The notes under the pieces: generated by a model
What the model saw: only the letters and a program-made list of their open reading frames with translations
What the model was told of the DNA's origin: nothing
Databases searched by the model: none
Made by a program: the position numbers and the translations under genes
DNA from: Acidimicrobiaceae bacterium
GTDB taxonomy: Bacteria > Actinomycetota > Acidimicrobiia > Acidimicrobiales > Aldehydirespiratoraceae
DNA: 64,000 bases
Direction: 5' to 3'
Assembly: GCA_026706815.1 (NCBI GenBank)
Contig: JAPOYA010000044.1
Span: 16,788 to 80,787, forward strand
In this document: positions 44,890-56,580 of the stretch, piece by piece
How positions within the stretch are numbered: the stretch's first letter is position 1
Layout of the letters: every line of letters begins with the position of its first letter

Positions 44890-46065
44890 ATGATCGTCTT
44901 CACCTATCCAGGACAAGGTTCCCAACGCCCCCAGATGGGCGAGCCGTGGGCTGACCACCCGTCTTGGGAACTGGTGGAGGAGGCCTCCGAGGCCGTCGAC
45001 CGCGACGTCGCCGAACTGCTGCTCAAGGCCGGCGCCGAAGAGCTGACGATGACCCGCAATGCCCAACTCGCCACTTTCGTCATGTCGATGGTGGTGCTCG
45101 ACGCGGTCAGCCGCCTCGGAGCCGAAGCGGTGGCTCACGCCGGTCACAGTCTCGGAGAATACTCAGCGCTCACCGCCTCAGGCGCACTCGATTTCAGCGA
45201 CGCGGTGCGTCTGGTCAACGAACGCGGCGACGCCATGCAAGCAGCTGCCGACGAGCAGACCGGCACGATGGCGGCCCTGCTCGGCCTCGAGGACGACCAA
45301 GCCGACATTGCTTGCAGAAGGACGGCCGGCGACGTCTGGATCGCCAACTACAACGCCCCCGGCCAAGTCGTCATCGCAGGCGTCCCCGAAGACATCGACG
45401 AAGCCTGCAGGATCGCCAAGGAGGCCGGCGCCAAACGGGCCATGAGACTGCCGGTGGGCGGAGCTTTCCACACCCCGCTGATGGCTCCGGCACGGCGCCG
45501 CCTGCACAAGGCCATCGACCAGGTCGAGTTCCGGGCACCAGAACAACCCGTGTACGCCAACCTCGACGCGGCGCCTCACGATGACGCTGCCGACTGGCCC
45601 GAGCTGCTCAGCGCCCAACTCTGCTCCCCGGTCCGCTGGCGGCAGACCCTGCGAACTCTCTCCGATGACGGATTCACAACCTTCGTGGAGCTCGGCCCGG
45701 GAAATGTCCTGACAGGTCTCGTGAAACGAGCTGACAAGAGCGCCAACCGGGCCAACGTGGCCACACCCGCCGACCTCGACGGCCTGCTCGAGTCGCTGGC
45801 GGTACAACTCCGAAGCGAGCAGCCTGCCCTCGAGGGCGAACACCTCTTTGCCACCGAACGGCTCGTGGTCTCACCCGGCGCAGGTATTCTCAGCCTGGCC
45901 CCAGGCTGTGAACCCGGTCGTCTCGTGTCCGTGGGAGAACTGCTGGGTACGGTTGGAGATCAAGAAGTCCTCAGCTCCTTCGCCGGAGAAATCGTCGGGG
46001 TACTCGCTCTCAAGGGAGAACGCGTGACATCAAGGCAACCCATCGCTTGGCTGCGGGTTCACTGA
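44890..46065 (+). CDS. fabD: Malonyl-CoA:ACP transacylase with C-terminal lipoyl-like extension
   Basis: 391 residues from ATG 44890 (FTYPGQGSQ at the start, fixed by the family). The transacylase domain spans 1-310: Ser87 in GHSLGEYSA and His194 in GGAFHTPLM are the catalytic pair, and NYNAPGQVVIAG and FVELGPGNVLTGLVKR are standard. The last 75 residues are not part of FabD: LVVSPGAGILSLAPG, LLGTVGDQEVLSSFAGEIVG, VLALKGERVTSRQPIAWLRV have the beta-barrel pattern of a biotinyl/lipoyl domain, but no lysine sits at the hairpin. First gene of the FAS II cluster; the A of its TGA is the first base of the fabH ATG. Confidence 0.9.
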   Translation: MIVFTYPGQGSQRPQMGEPWADHPSWELVEEASEAVDRDVAELLLKAGAEELTMTRNAQLATFVMSMVVLDAVSRLGAEAVAHAGHSLGEYSALTASGALDFSDAVRLVNERGDAMQAAADEQTGTMAALLGLEDDQADIACRRTAGDVWIANYNAPGQVVIAGVPEDIDEACRIAKEAGAKRAMRLPVGGAFHTPLMAPARRRLHKAIDQVEFRAPEQPVYANLDAAPHDDAADWPELLSAQLCSPVRWRQTLRTLSDDGFTTFVELGPGNVLTGLVKRADKSANRANVATPADLDGLLESLAVQLRSEQPALEGEHLFATERLVVSPGAGILSLAPGCEPGRLVSVGELLGTVGDQEVLSSFAGEIVGVLALKGERVTSRQPIAWLRVH

Positions 46066-46985
46066 TGGCTGTGCGGATCGCCGGAATAGGCACATCGCTG
46101 CCGCCTGACGTCCTCACCAACCACGACCTCGCCCAGATGATGGACACCAACGACGAGTGGATCCGGGAACGTGCCGGGATCACCTCGCGCCACGTCGGCG
46201 GCCTCACTTCCGAGATGGGCGTCGAAGCGGGCAACAACGCCTTGAAGGCCGCTGATCTGACTCCCGACGACATCGATCTGCTGGTGCTGAGCACGAGTTC
46301 GCCCGATCAGAGGTTCCCCGGCACCTCAGCACAGATCCATGCCGGTATCGGCCTGGACTGCGGAGCCTTCGACGTGAACGCCGCATGCGCGGGCTTCGCC
46401 TACGGCTACGTTGCCGCTTACGGGATGATGATGTTGCCCGGTGGACCGGAACGGGTCCTGAACGTCGGAAGCGACGCCCTCTCGACCCTGGTCGACTGGG
46501 ACGATCGGGGAACCGCGATCCTGTTCGGCGACGGCGCCGGCGCATGCGTGATGGAGCGCCACGATCAGGGAGAACTGCTGGCATTCGATCTCGGCGCCGA
46601 CGGCAACCTCGCACCGATCCTTTACTGCGAGCACGGCGACACGATCAAGATGGCAGGACGCGAAGTCTTCAAGAGGGCGGTCCGCGCGGTCACCGCGTCC
46701 ATACAATCCGCCCTCGGCCGAGCCGGCCTGACCCCCGACGACGTCGATGCAGTCCTGCTCCATCAGGCGAACCTCAGAATCATCGAGGCCGTCTGCGCGC
46801 GAACTTCAATACCGATGTCGAAAACCCACAACGTGATCGGAACGACGGGCAACACATCGACTGCCACCATCCCGCTGGCAATGGAACGGGCAGCGATCAA
46901 CGGAGCGTTGGAGCCCGGCAAGATAGTGGTCATGTCCGGCTTTGGAGCGGGAATGACCTGGGCAACGCTGGTGGTGCGCTGGTGA
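46065..46985 (+). CDS. fabH: Beta-ketoacyl-ACP synthase III
   Basis: 306 residues from ATG 46065. Starts FAS II chains by condensing acetyl- or branched acyl-CoA with malonyl-ACP. Catalytic triad Cys108 (NAACAGF), His233 (LLHQANLRII) and Asn263 (GNTSTATIP). The first region MAVRIAGIGTSLPPDVLTN and the TNDEWIRERAGITSR motif are typical. The start overlaps the fabD stop (TGATG), the end overlaps the fabG start (GTGA). Confidence 0.96.
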   Translation: MAVRIAGIGTSLPPDVLTNHDLAQMMDTNDEWIRERAGITSRHVGGLTSEMGVEAGNNALKAADLTPDDIDLLVLSTSSPDQRFPGTSAQIHAGIGLDCGAFDVNAACAGFAYGYVAAYGMMMLPGGPERVLNVGSDALSTLVDWDDRGTAILFGDGAGACVMERHDQGELLAFDLGADGNLAPILYCEHGDTIKMAGREVFKRAVRAVTASIQSALGRAGLTPDDVDAVLLHQANLRIIEAVCARTSIPMSKTHNVIGTTGNTSTATIPLAMERAAINGALEPGKIVVMSGFGAGMTWATLVVRW

Positions 46986-47689
46986 GTCGAGTCGTCCTCG
47001 TTACCGGAGGGAACCGGGGGATCGGGCTCGCCACCGCCGAGCGCTTCCAAACCAGTGGACACAAAGTCGCCGTGACCGCCCGCTCCAAAGTGGGCGAGGG
47101 CCTTGAAGATCTGTTCGTCGTGAAATGCGACGTGACCGACAAGGACTCTGTCGATGCCGCCGTCACGGAGATTGAAGAGTCCCTGGGCCCGGTCGAGATT
47201 CTTGTGAGCAATGCCGGAATCACCCGCGACGGTCTTGTGCTTCGCATGAACGACGGCGATTTCAGCGAGGTGCTCGACGCCAACCTGACCGGCGGCTTCC
47301 GCGTGGCTCGGCGGGTGGTCAAACAGATGATGCGAGCGCGTTGGGGGCGAATCGTCTTCGTCTCGTCCGTCGTCGGCCTCGGAGGCCAGGCGGGACAGGC
47401 CAACTACGCGGCCTCAAAGGCGGGAATCACAGGCTTGGCCCGTTCGCTTGCCAAGGAATTCGCGGGGCGCAATATCACGGTGAATGTCGTTGCCCCCGGC
47501 CCCATAGACACCGACATGCTCGCCGCCCTGAGCGATGCCCAACGAGACGCAATGCTGGACATGGTGCCTCTCGGTCGTCTGGGAGCACCCCAGGAGATCG
47601 CCGCAGCGATCGAATATCTGGCCTCGGAGGACGCCGGATTCGTCACCGGTACGGTGCTTCCTATCGATGGCGGCCTGTCCATGGGCTAA
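46982..47689 (+). CDS. fabG: 3-oxoacyl-ACP reductase
   Basis: 235 residues from GTG 46982. Classical SDR: VLVTGGNRGIGLATAE (5-20), NAGITRDGL, Ser in FVSSVVG, Tyr-Lys in YAASKAG, and the PGPIDTDM loop. Reduces 3-oxoacyl-ACP to 3-hydroxyacyl-ACP with NADPH. Translationally coupled with fabH and close to acpP (51 nt). Confidence 0.95.
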   Translation: MSRVVLVTGGNRGIGLATAERFQTSGHKVAVTARSKVGEGLEDLFVVKCDVTDKDSVDAAVTEIEESLGPVEILVSNAGITRDGLVLRMNDGDFSEVLDANLTGGFRVARRVVKQMMRARWGRIVFVSSVVGLGGQAGQANYAASKAGITGLARSLAKEFAGRNITVNVVAPGPIDTDMLAALSDAQRDAMLDMVPLGRLGAPQEIAAAIEYLASEDAGFVTGTVLPIDGGLSMG

Positions 47690-47740
47690 CCGACTTTGGG
47701 CAGATAGCCTGTAAGACCCACAGAGCAATGGAGAAAGCAA

Positions 47741-47971
47741 GTGAGTGACAACTTCGAACGATTCGCGAATTGTGCAGTTGAAGTATTGTCGGTTGACGCC
47801 GATCAAGTCGTTTTGGAGGCGACTTTCGAGTCTCTCGACGCCGACAGTCTCGACCTCGTCGAACTGGTAATGGCGCTCGAGGAGGAATTCGACGTCAATG
47901 TCGAGGAAGAGGAACTTGACGGAATCTTGACCGTGCAGGGTGCATACGACCTGATTCTCTCCAAGATCTGA
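47741..47971 (+). CDS. acpP: Acyl carrier protein
   Basis: 76 residues from GTG 47741. Phosphopantetheine attachment Ser36 in [18 protein letters not shown]. Very acidic four-helix protein. 4-nt coupling: its TGA shares a base with the fabF ATG. Carries the growing chain for FabD, FabH, FabG and FabF, whose genes surround it. Confidence 0.96.
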   Translation: MSDNFERFANCAVEVLSVDADQVVLEATFESLDADSLDLVELVMALEEEFDVNVEEEELDGILTVQGAYDLILSKI

Positions 47972-49143
47972 TGCAGGGTCGCCGCGTTGCAGTCACGGGC
48001 CTAGGCGTCGTCGCTCCCTGCGGAGTAGGGGTCGAAGCCTTCTGGACGGGGCTCTGCTCCCCCGCGCCGGTCGGCCCGCGCGTGCTTGAGGATTGGGACG
48101 CTTCCCCCTATTTCGAGAATGCCAAAGAGGTCCGGCGCAGCGACCGCTTCACCCAGTTTGCCGTAGCGGCAGCAGAAGAGGCACTGGGTCAAGCCGGCGA
48201 GTTGGGCGCGGACCCTGCCCGGCTCGGCACCTTCATCGGAACCGGAGTAGGCGGTATCGAAACACTCGAGACACAGATCGAGACCCGCCTCACCAAAGGC
48301 GAGCGCAGGGTATCGCCGTTCCTGGTCCCCATGATGATGACGAACGCCGCCGCGGCCACGCTGTCAATGCGCCACGGTTGGCAGGGCCCGTGCGAGAACA
48401 CCGTTACCGCGTGCGCCGCAGGGACCCACGCCATCGGCAACGCGGCACGGCTGATCAGCAACGGCTTATGCGACGCCGTGCTGGCGGGCGGAAGCGAAGC
48501 ACCTTTCACGCCCACTGCTGTCGCAGGGTTCGCGAACATGACCGCGCTCTCCAGCAGCGGCGTCAGCCGACCCTTCGACCCGCGTCGCGACGGATTCGTC
48601 ATGGCCGAGGGTTCGGCTGTGCTCGTGCTTGAGGAGTTCTCTCACGCCGAAGCCCGCGGCGCAACGATCTTGGGCGAGATTCTGGGTTCGGCCTCCACCG
48701 CCGACGCCCACCACATCACGGCACCCGCTCCGGGGGGAGCAGGCGCCGTCACCTGTATGCGCCTCGCTATCGAAGACGCCGGTCTCAGTTCCGATGAGGT
48801 GGTCCACATCAACGCCCACGGCACCTCTACAGACAAGAACGATGCGGCTGAGGCGGCCGCCATCTCCAAGATATTCGGCACTCCGGGGCCAGTGGTCACC
48901 TCCACCAAGGGCGTCACCGGACACGCGCTGGGCGGCGCAGGCGCTCTTGAAGCAGCCGCTGTGCTGCTTTCCATGAGCCACCGTCTCATTCCGCCGACCG
49001 CAGGCCACGAAACGTTGGATCCCGAAATGCCAGACATCGACTTGGTGGTCGGAGAGCCGCGTCCGTGGGCTCCCGGCCCCTCACTGTCCAACAGTTTCGG
49101 GTTCGGTGGACACAACGGGACCCTCGTCATCGGCCCCGGCTGA
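47971..49143 (+). CDS. fabF: Beta-ketoacyl-ACP synthase II
   Basis: 390 residues from ATG 47971. Elongation condensing enzyme with the Cys-His-His triad: Cys148 (VTACAAGTH), His283 (INAHGTSTDKND) and His318 (TGHALGGAGA). GRRVAVTGLGVVAPCG opens the fold and SNSFGFGGHN closes it. A little shorter than the 410 residues usual for FabF, with a compact N-terminal loop. Last plus-strand gene of the cluster. Confidence 0.96.
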   Translation: MQGRRVAVTGLGVVAPCGVGVEAFWTGLCSPAPVGPRVLEDWDASPYFENAKEVRRSDRFTQFAVAAAEEALGQAGELGADPARLGTFIGTGVGGIETLETQIETRLTKGERRVSPFLVPMMMTNAAAATLSMRHGWQGPCENTVTACAAGTHAIGNAARLISNGLCDAVLAGGSEAPFTPTAVAGFANMTALSSSGVSRPFDPRRDGFVMAEGSAVLVLEEFSHAEARGATILGEILGSASTADAHHITAPAPGGAGAVTCMRLAIEDAGLSSDEVVHINAHGTSTDKNDAAEAAAISKIFGTPGPVVTSTKGVTGHALGGAGALEAAAVLLSMSHRLIPPTAGHETLDPEMPDIDLVVGEPRPWAPGPSLSNSFGFGGHNGTLVIGPG

Positions 49144-49169
49144 GCCGGCGCCTCAGCCGCCGCCGACGT

Positions 49170-49598
49170 TCAGCCGCCGTCGACGATGACGAACATCAGC
49201 TCGCAACTCGCGGCGAGCTCTCCATCGACGGTGGCGCGACCCTGGCCTTTGCCGGCCCTCGCCGACAACCGAGTCATCTGCACTTCGATCGTCAGCGTGT
49301 CGCCCGGGACAACCTGGCGCCTGAAGCGAGCCTTGTCGAGTCCTCCGAACAGGGGGAGCTTGTCCTCGTATCTCTCGTCTGTCAGCACCGCCAACGCTCC
49401 CACCTGTGCAATCGCTTCACAGATGAGCACTCCGGGGAGCGTTGGACGGCCTGGAAAATGACCTGAGAAGAAAGCTTCATCGCCAGTGGGTCGCCAAGTC
49501 CCAACGGCAGATTCTCCTGGAACGATGGCGCGTATCTCGTCTACGAACAGAAATGGAGAACGGTGAGGCAACACCCCAGCCGGCTTCGGCAGGTTCAT
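49170..49598 (-). CDS. fabZ: 3-hydroxyacyl-ACP dehydratase FabZ
   Basis: 142 residues, hotdog fold. The motif LPHRSPFLFVDEI with the catalytic His at residue 12, then GHFPGRPTLPGVLICEAIAQ, with Glu of the second catalytic position, is fully conserved. Dehydrates 3-hydroxyacyl-ACP. Convergent to fabF with 26 nt between, so it is transcribed separately although it works in the same pathway. Confidence 0.95.
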   Translation of the reverse strand: MNLPKPAGVLPHRSPFLFVDEIRAIVPGESAVGTWRPTGDEAFFSGHFPGRPTLPGVLICEAIAQVGALAVLTDERYEDKLPLFGGLDKARFRRQVVPGDTLTIEVQMTRLSARAGKGQGRATVDGELAASCELMFVIVDGG

Positions 49599-49654
49599 TG
49601 CGATCTAGCCGCGGTCTAGCCGCAACGGCTTGTCAGCAGCCGTTCAGCAGCCGT

Positions 49655-49930
49655 TCAGCTTTTCCCCGCGTTCTTCAGCTTCGAGCCGAGGGACACTTTG
49701 CAGCGGGTGCCTGCGGGCACATTGATCGTTTCACCCGTCTGAGGGTTGCGGCCAACTCGGGCGCTGGTGTTCGCGCGCTCGAACTTGAGGTAGCCGGTGA
49801 TGGCGACTTCGCCGCCGCTGCTGACCTCTGACTCGATGGTACTCATCATGGCGTCGAGGCAGTTCCCCGCGTCCTTCTGGCTGACGCCCGCCTTGTCGGC
49901 CATGGCTGCAATGAGTTCGCCCTTGTTCAT
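49655..49930 (-). CDS. hup: DNA-binding protein HU
   Basis: 91 residues: MNKGELIAAMADKAGVSQKD, then ITGYLKFERANTSARVGRNPQTG and the arm with NVPAGTRCKVSLGSKLK. A basic beta-arm histone-like DNA-binding protein. It is the short form; the Lys/Ala-rich C-terminal tail of mycobacterial HupB is absent. The upstream region carries an inverted repeat at 49984-50035. Confidence 0.95.
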   Translation of the reverse strand: MNKGELIAAMADKAGVSQKDAGNCLDAMMSTIESEVSSGGEVAITGYLKFERANTSARVGRNPQTGETINVPAGTRCKVSLGSKLKNAGKS

Positions 49931-49983
49931 GATTGCTCCGTTTTCGTTGTTGCAGTGCCCGCGACTTTCGCGGCCAAACGAAT

Positions 49984-50035
49984 GACACGCGAGTCGAAAA
50001 CGTCGACAAAGTCAAGCATTATCGTCTCGCGTGTC
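49984..50035. promoter_or_regulatory. 10-bp perfect inverted repeat upstream of hup
   Basis: GACACGCGAG (49984-49993) and CTCGCGTGTC (50026-50035) pair perfectly around 32 nt that contain TTGACT on the minus strand (50014-50009), a candidate -35 for hup. It may be an operator or a structured leader. The gap from hup to the next gene (49931-50120) has no gene. Confidence 0.5.
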
Positions 50036-50120
50036 TTCTTTCACCGTTGAAACTACAGGGATTTTCGCCGGCTCGCCACCCCATCGCCCAAATTACACGA
50101 TGCTGAGGGGCACACTCAGA

Positions 50121-50891
50121 TCAAGCTGAGCCGCCGGCCGGTCTGCTGCGTCGCTCGCCCCTCAGGAAGGCGTCGCGGGCCTCGTCTCCCAAGCCGTGCA
50201 GATTGAGCTCGAAGGTGAACCCCTGCTCGAGGCGATAACCGCGGCTCGGGTCATCGTCGATGCCGATGAGAGACGCTTTGGCAGCGCGCGTCACCGTCGG
50301 GTGTTTCGAGGCAATGGCCGCGGCGACTTCCCGAGCCGTGTCCATCAGCTGCTCCGGGGGCACGACACGAAGCACCGTCCCCCACGCTTCGAGTTGCTCC
50401 GCAGACACAGGCTCACAGCTGTAGAGCATCCAGCGCAGGTGTTTCTCGGGAACCAGCCGGCCCAGGTAGCTGGCTGCCCCGAGAGCGCCGTTGTCGATCT
50501 CGGGAAGCCCGAAACGCACTCCCTGTGCCGCCACCACGATGTCGGCGCTGCCGGCCAGTCCGATGCCAGTGCCCAAGCAGAAGTCGTTGACCGCGCAAAT
50601 CACCGGCACCGCGCATCCGTACACCGCGCGGAAGGCGCTGAGGCAGGCCCGGTTGACTTCGATGATGCCAGAATTGCCCGGCATCTGCTGCATCTCTTTG
50701 ATGTCGACCCCGGCTGAGAATCCTCGGCCCGCGGCGGTGAGGATCACGGCCGCGACCTCGCTTCTCTGCTCGACTCCATTGAGGATCTCGGCGAGACGGT
50801 CGGCGTCGGCGATCGGCATGGCGTTGACCTTCGGGTTGTCCATCACCAACTCGAGGATCCCGTCGGCGTCGAGGGATTCGTGAATCGTCAT
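50121..50891 (-). CDS. Enoyl-CoA hydratase/isomerase family protein
   Basis: 256 residues starting at ATG 50891, overlapping the thiolase-like gene stop (ATGA). Crotonase fold: VILTAAGRGFSAGVDIKEM (oxyanion loop), then FCLGTGIGLAGSADIVVAA and RFGLPEIDNGALG with a glutamate in the second catalytic area. Hydratase or isomerase activity on a CoA ester cannot be told apart. Third gene after the OB-fold and Ltp2-like genes, so it acts in the same pathway. Confidence 0.9.
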   Translation of the reverse strand: MTIHESLDADGILELVMDNPKVNAMPIADADRLAEILNGVEQRSEVAAVILTAAGRGFSAGVDIKEMQQMPGNSGIIEVNRACLSAFRAVYGCAVPVICAVNDFCLGTGIGLAGSADIVVAAQGVRFGLPEIDNGALGAASYLGRLVPEKHLRWMLYSCEPVSAEQLEAWGTVLRVVPPEQLMDTAREVAAAIASKHPTVTRAAKASLIGIDDDPSRGYRLEQGFTFELNLHGLGDEARDAFLRGERRSRPAGGSA

Positions 50892-52075
50892 CGGCGCACC
50901 AGCACTGAAGAACCATGGCCGAAGAGGCCTTGATTGGCGGTTATCCCGATCCTGGCGCCCTCGACCTGCCGAGTCTCGGCATGACCGCGGAGCTGCCACG
51001 TCAGCTCACAGACTTGGGCGATTGCCTGCGCTGGGACTGCCTCTCCGAAGGCGCCGAGTCCCCCGCTCGGATTCACCGGAAGACGGCCGCCGATCGCCGT
51101 GACGCCGTCCCGAAGCAGCTTCTCGGCTTCGCCTTCTGCACAGAAGCCCAATTGCTCGTACCAGTCGAGCTCCAGGGCAGACGAAAGGTCGTAAACCTCC
51201 GCCACATCGACGTCCTCAGGACCAACGCCGGCTTCGGCATAAACACGGTCGCCTATCGACGTCTTGAACCCCCGACTCGCCGGTGCGGCGCCGGCAGCAG
51301 AATCGGTCGCAATGTAGGGCAGGTCGATGACGGTGTCGGGGAAGGTCGGCGTGACCGTCGAGATCCCCGCTACGCGAACCGGATCGGGAACACCGTGAGC
51401 CCTGGCGTATTCCATCGACGAGACCACCATCGCCGCTCCCCCGTCGGATGTCGCACAGATGTCGAGCAGACGCAGGGGATCTGACACGACCGGAGAGTTC
51501 ACGACGTCGGAGATCTCGTATTCCTTGGTGAACCGGGCCCTGGGATTGTGGACCGAGTGCCGGGAGTTCTTGACTTTCACCTGAGCGAAGTCTTCGGAGG
51601 TGGCGCCGTAGAGGTCCATCCGGCGACGTGCGTGCAGGCCGAAGTAGACCGGGTTGGTCGCGCCCACCAGTTTGAAGCGCAGCCAGTCCATGTCGTCGGG
51701 GCGATCCCCTTCGTTGGGGGCGAGAAAGCCCTTGGGGGTCGTGTCCGCTCCGACGACCAGAGCCACATCCGTCGCCCCTGAGAGAATCTGCCCTCGTGCA
51801 ACCGACAGCGCGGTCGCTCCTGAAGCACAAGCTGCATACGAAGACGCAACCTGTGCGCCGTTGAAACCCAGAGCACGCGCAAACGTCGACCCCGCTACGT
51901 AACCGGGGTATCCGCAGCGAACGGTGATCGCCCCTGAGACGAACCCGATGTCGTTCCAGTCGACGCCGGCATCCTCGAGGGCTTCGTTGGCTGCGGCCGT
52001 GCCGTAGTCCACGAAGCTGCGGCCCCACTTCCCCCACGGGTGCATGCCGACGCCGAGAATGGCGATCTCTTCCAT
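50888..52075 (-). CDS. Thiolase-fold lipid-transfer/aldolase-like protein (Ltp2 type)
   Basis: 395 residues from ATG 52075. The thiolase fold is clear: ILGVGMHPWGKWGRSFVDYG, and a nucleophile-like Cys83 in SSYAACASGATAL. The C-terminal NPSGGLGAFGEAVPAQAIAQ contains GE where thiolases have GHP, so the catalytic His is missing. This is the pattern of Ltp2-type proteins, which with DUF35 partners cleave C-C bonds of steroid side-chain CoA esters by retro-aldol reaction. The neighbouring OB-fold gene supports that role; the substrate remains unknown. The start follows three tandem 18-bp repeats. Confidence 0.75.
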   Translation of the reverse strand: MEEIAILGVGMHPWGKWGRSFVDYGTAAANEALEDAGVDWNDIGFVSGAITVRCGYPGYVAGSTFARALGFNGAQVASSYAACASGATALSVARGQILSGATDVALVVGADTTPKGFLAPNEGDRPDDMDWLRFKLVGATNPVYFGLHARRRMDLYGATSEDFAQVKVKNSRHSVHNPRARFTKEYEISDVVNSPVVSDPLRLLDICATSDGGAAMVVSSMEYARAHGVPDPVRVAGISTVTPTFPDTVIDLPYIATDSAAGAAPASRGFKTSIGDRVYAEAGVGPEDVDVAEVYDLSSALELDWYEQLGFCAEGEAEKLLRDGVTAIGGRLPVNPSGGLGAFGEAVPAQAIAQVCELTWQLRGHAETRQVEGARIGITANQGLFGHGSSVLVRR

Positions 52076-52093
52076 CAGCGCAGCCCCTTCATC

Positions 52094-52147
52094 ATGTTCA
52101 TCACGATTGCGATGTTCATCACGATTGCGATGTTCATCACGATTGCG
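52094..52147. repeat. Three 18-bp tandem repeats at an OB-fold/Ltp2 junction
   Basis: ATGTTCATCACGATTGCG is present three times at 52094-52111, 52112-52129 and 52130-52147. On the minus strand each copy has CAATCGTGATGA; in the first copy this is the OB-fold stop codon. It is open in the thiolase-like frame (NRDEHR repeats). Confidence 0.9.
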
Positions 52148-52607
52148 CCGTCTCCAGCGGTTTCCACTTCCACACCATGTACTCGTGCTCATCGTCTTCG
52201 CAAAGAGTGTCGATGACCAACTCCACGTCGGCGCCGATGCTGAGATCATCGGGCGTGACGCCCGCAACACACTGGCCCAGTATCACCATCTTCTCCTTCT
52301 CCAGTTCGACCGCGGCGATGGTGATCGGCTCGTAGGGATCGGTCGCAGCCACGAACGGCGGGGGCGGCGTGTAGTTGCTCGAGGTATAGGACCAGACTCT
52401 GCCCACCCTCGAGAGCAGGACTTCCTCCAATTCCACGGCGCCGCTGGCCGCCGGATCACCCCCTGCAAGGTGCTTGGGGAAGAAGTAGGCCTCTCGTCCA
52501 GGGACTTTTCCGCCGATGAGATGCGGTTCCCCCTCCATGGTGTGCAAGCCCTCAACAGCAGGCACTCGGGTCTTGGGCGGCTTGCCCGGGGAATTGTCTC
52601 GGCTCAT
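52137..52607 (-). CDS. DUF35/OB-fold acyl-CoA partner protein
   Basis: 156 residues from ATG 52607, with GGAGAC 6 nt upstream. The family has a C-terminal OB-fold: GRVWSYTSSNYTPPPPFVAA, then ITIAAVELEKEKMVILGQCV and LSIGADVELVIDTLCED. The N-terminal zinc ribbon of many DUF35 proteins is not visible as cysteines. It precedes the Ltp2-like gene; DUF35 proteins usually form a complex with such partners. Confidence 0.8.
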   Translation of the reverse strand: MSRDNSPGKPPKTRVPAVEGLHTMEGEPHLIGGKVPGREAYFFPKHLAGGDPAASGAVELEEVLLSRVGRVWSYTSSNYTPPPPFVAATDPYEPITIAAVELEKEKMVILGQCVAGVTPDDLSIGADVELVIDTLCEDDEHEYMVWKWKPLETAQS

Positions 52608-52773
52608 TGCAGTCTCCTGATCTGACGCACAGCCAGAGTAGCGGTTGCCTTGCCGGAGTATGAACGCAGGGAACCCCGAGACCCGACGACCGGCCTCGGG
52701 TGCCGCTGACCGACCGCTTCGACGCCTCCGTCGGACCCGCCGATGAGGTCGACCCCATAGGCTTCTTGGCACT

Positions 52774-53580
52774 GTGGCCTCGTCACTCCCGCCCCCGCCT
52801 CCCCCACCGCCGAGGCTCGGAGAGCCCGGCCGGCTCTCGGGACGGCCGGCGCCAAGGTACCCCTCATGGTTGAGGTGGGGCCTCGGGGATTTCTGGATCG
52901 CAACTGGAATCTTCTTGCTGACCGGCGTCGTGCTCGGCGCCATAGCCGTCCTTGGCGATCTCGGCGCCTTGGCCACCGACAGCGAGCGTGAAATCGACGT
53001 CGGCACTGCATGGCTTCCGTTTCTGATCGTCGTGCCGGCGCTACTGCAGGCCTGCTACGTGCTATGGGTGGTGCGGCGCAAAGGCCGAGGCGTCTCCGCA
53101 GACCTGGCAGTTCGCTTCAAATCCGTCGACTTGGGCATCGGTGCGGTGCTGTTCGCTGCCGGCGTCACTGTCGCCACGGCGTCGGCGGTCGCTATGGAAC
53201 AGCTCTTCGGGATCAACCCGTCGGCGGCGGTGGCTGATCTGATCGAAGACTCCGACAGCACAGCAGGCGGCATCAGCGGATGGATCTTGCTCTTGGCAGT
53301 CCTGGTGGCGCTGGTCATCCCTGTGATCGAAGAAATCGTCTACCGCGGACTGCTCTGGAGCGCGCTTGAAAAACGAGGGATGGGCGAGACGGCAGTGCTG
53401 ATCGTCAGCAGCCTGATATTCGCGGCGATCCATCTGGAGCCAGCCCGTTTCCCGATCTTGTTCGTGCTGGGCGTCGCGCTCGGCTATGGACGAATCCGCA
53501 CGGGTCGGCTCGGTCCCTGCGTCACCGCCCACATCTGCCTCAATTCGGTTGGCATGATCGCCTTGCTTGCTACGCTCTGA
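52774..53580 (+). CDS. CPBP family intramembrane metalloprotease
   Basis: 268 residues from GTG 52774. After a Pro-rich start (SLPPPPPPPPRLGEPGR) there are about seven membrane segments. The glutamic protease motifs are present: IEEIVYRGLLW (EExxxR), FAAIH (FxxxH) and HICLN (HxxxN). Substrates for bacterial CPBP proteins are mostly unknown. Between two minus-strand genes and gcvP; 57 nt before gcvP. The start has no strong Shine-Dalgarno. Confidence 0.85.
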   Translation: MASSLPPPPPPPPRLGEPGRLSGRPAPRYPSWLRWGLGDFWIATGIFLLTGVVLGAIAVLGDLGALATDSEREIDVGTAWLPFLIVVPALLQACYVLWVVRRKGRGVSADLAVRFKSVDLGIGAVLFAAGVTVATASAVAMEQLFGINPSAAVADLIEDSDSTAGGISGWILLLAVLVALVIPVIEEIVYRGLLWSALEKRGMGETAVLIVSSLIFAAIHLEPARFPILFVLGVALGYGRIRTGRLGPCVTAHICLNSVGMIALLATL

Positions 53581-53637
53581 ACGGATCGGGTGGTAGTCTT
53601 GCCCCCGTTTGCCTAGAACCCCCATTCTGCCAGTGCC

Positions 53638-56520
<2,883 letters not shown>

Positions 56521-56580
56521 GCGCAAATCCGGGCCTCGACCAGTTCGATTCGGCCGGGGCTGTCCGGTTAGTTTCCTGGG

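Noticed and set aside
53581..53637. Glycine riboswitch before gcvP
   Set aside because: Only 57 nt are available and none of the conserved aptamer elements is visible.
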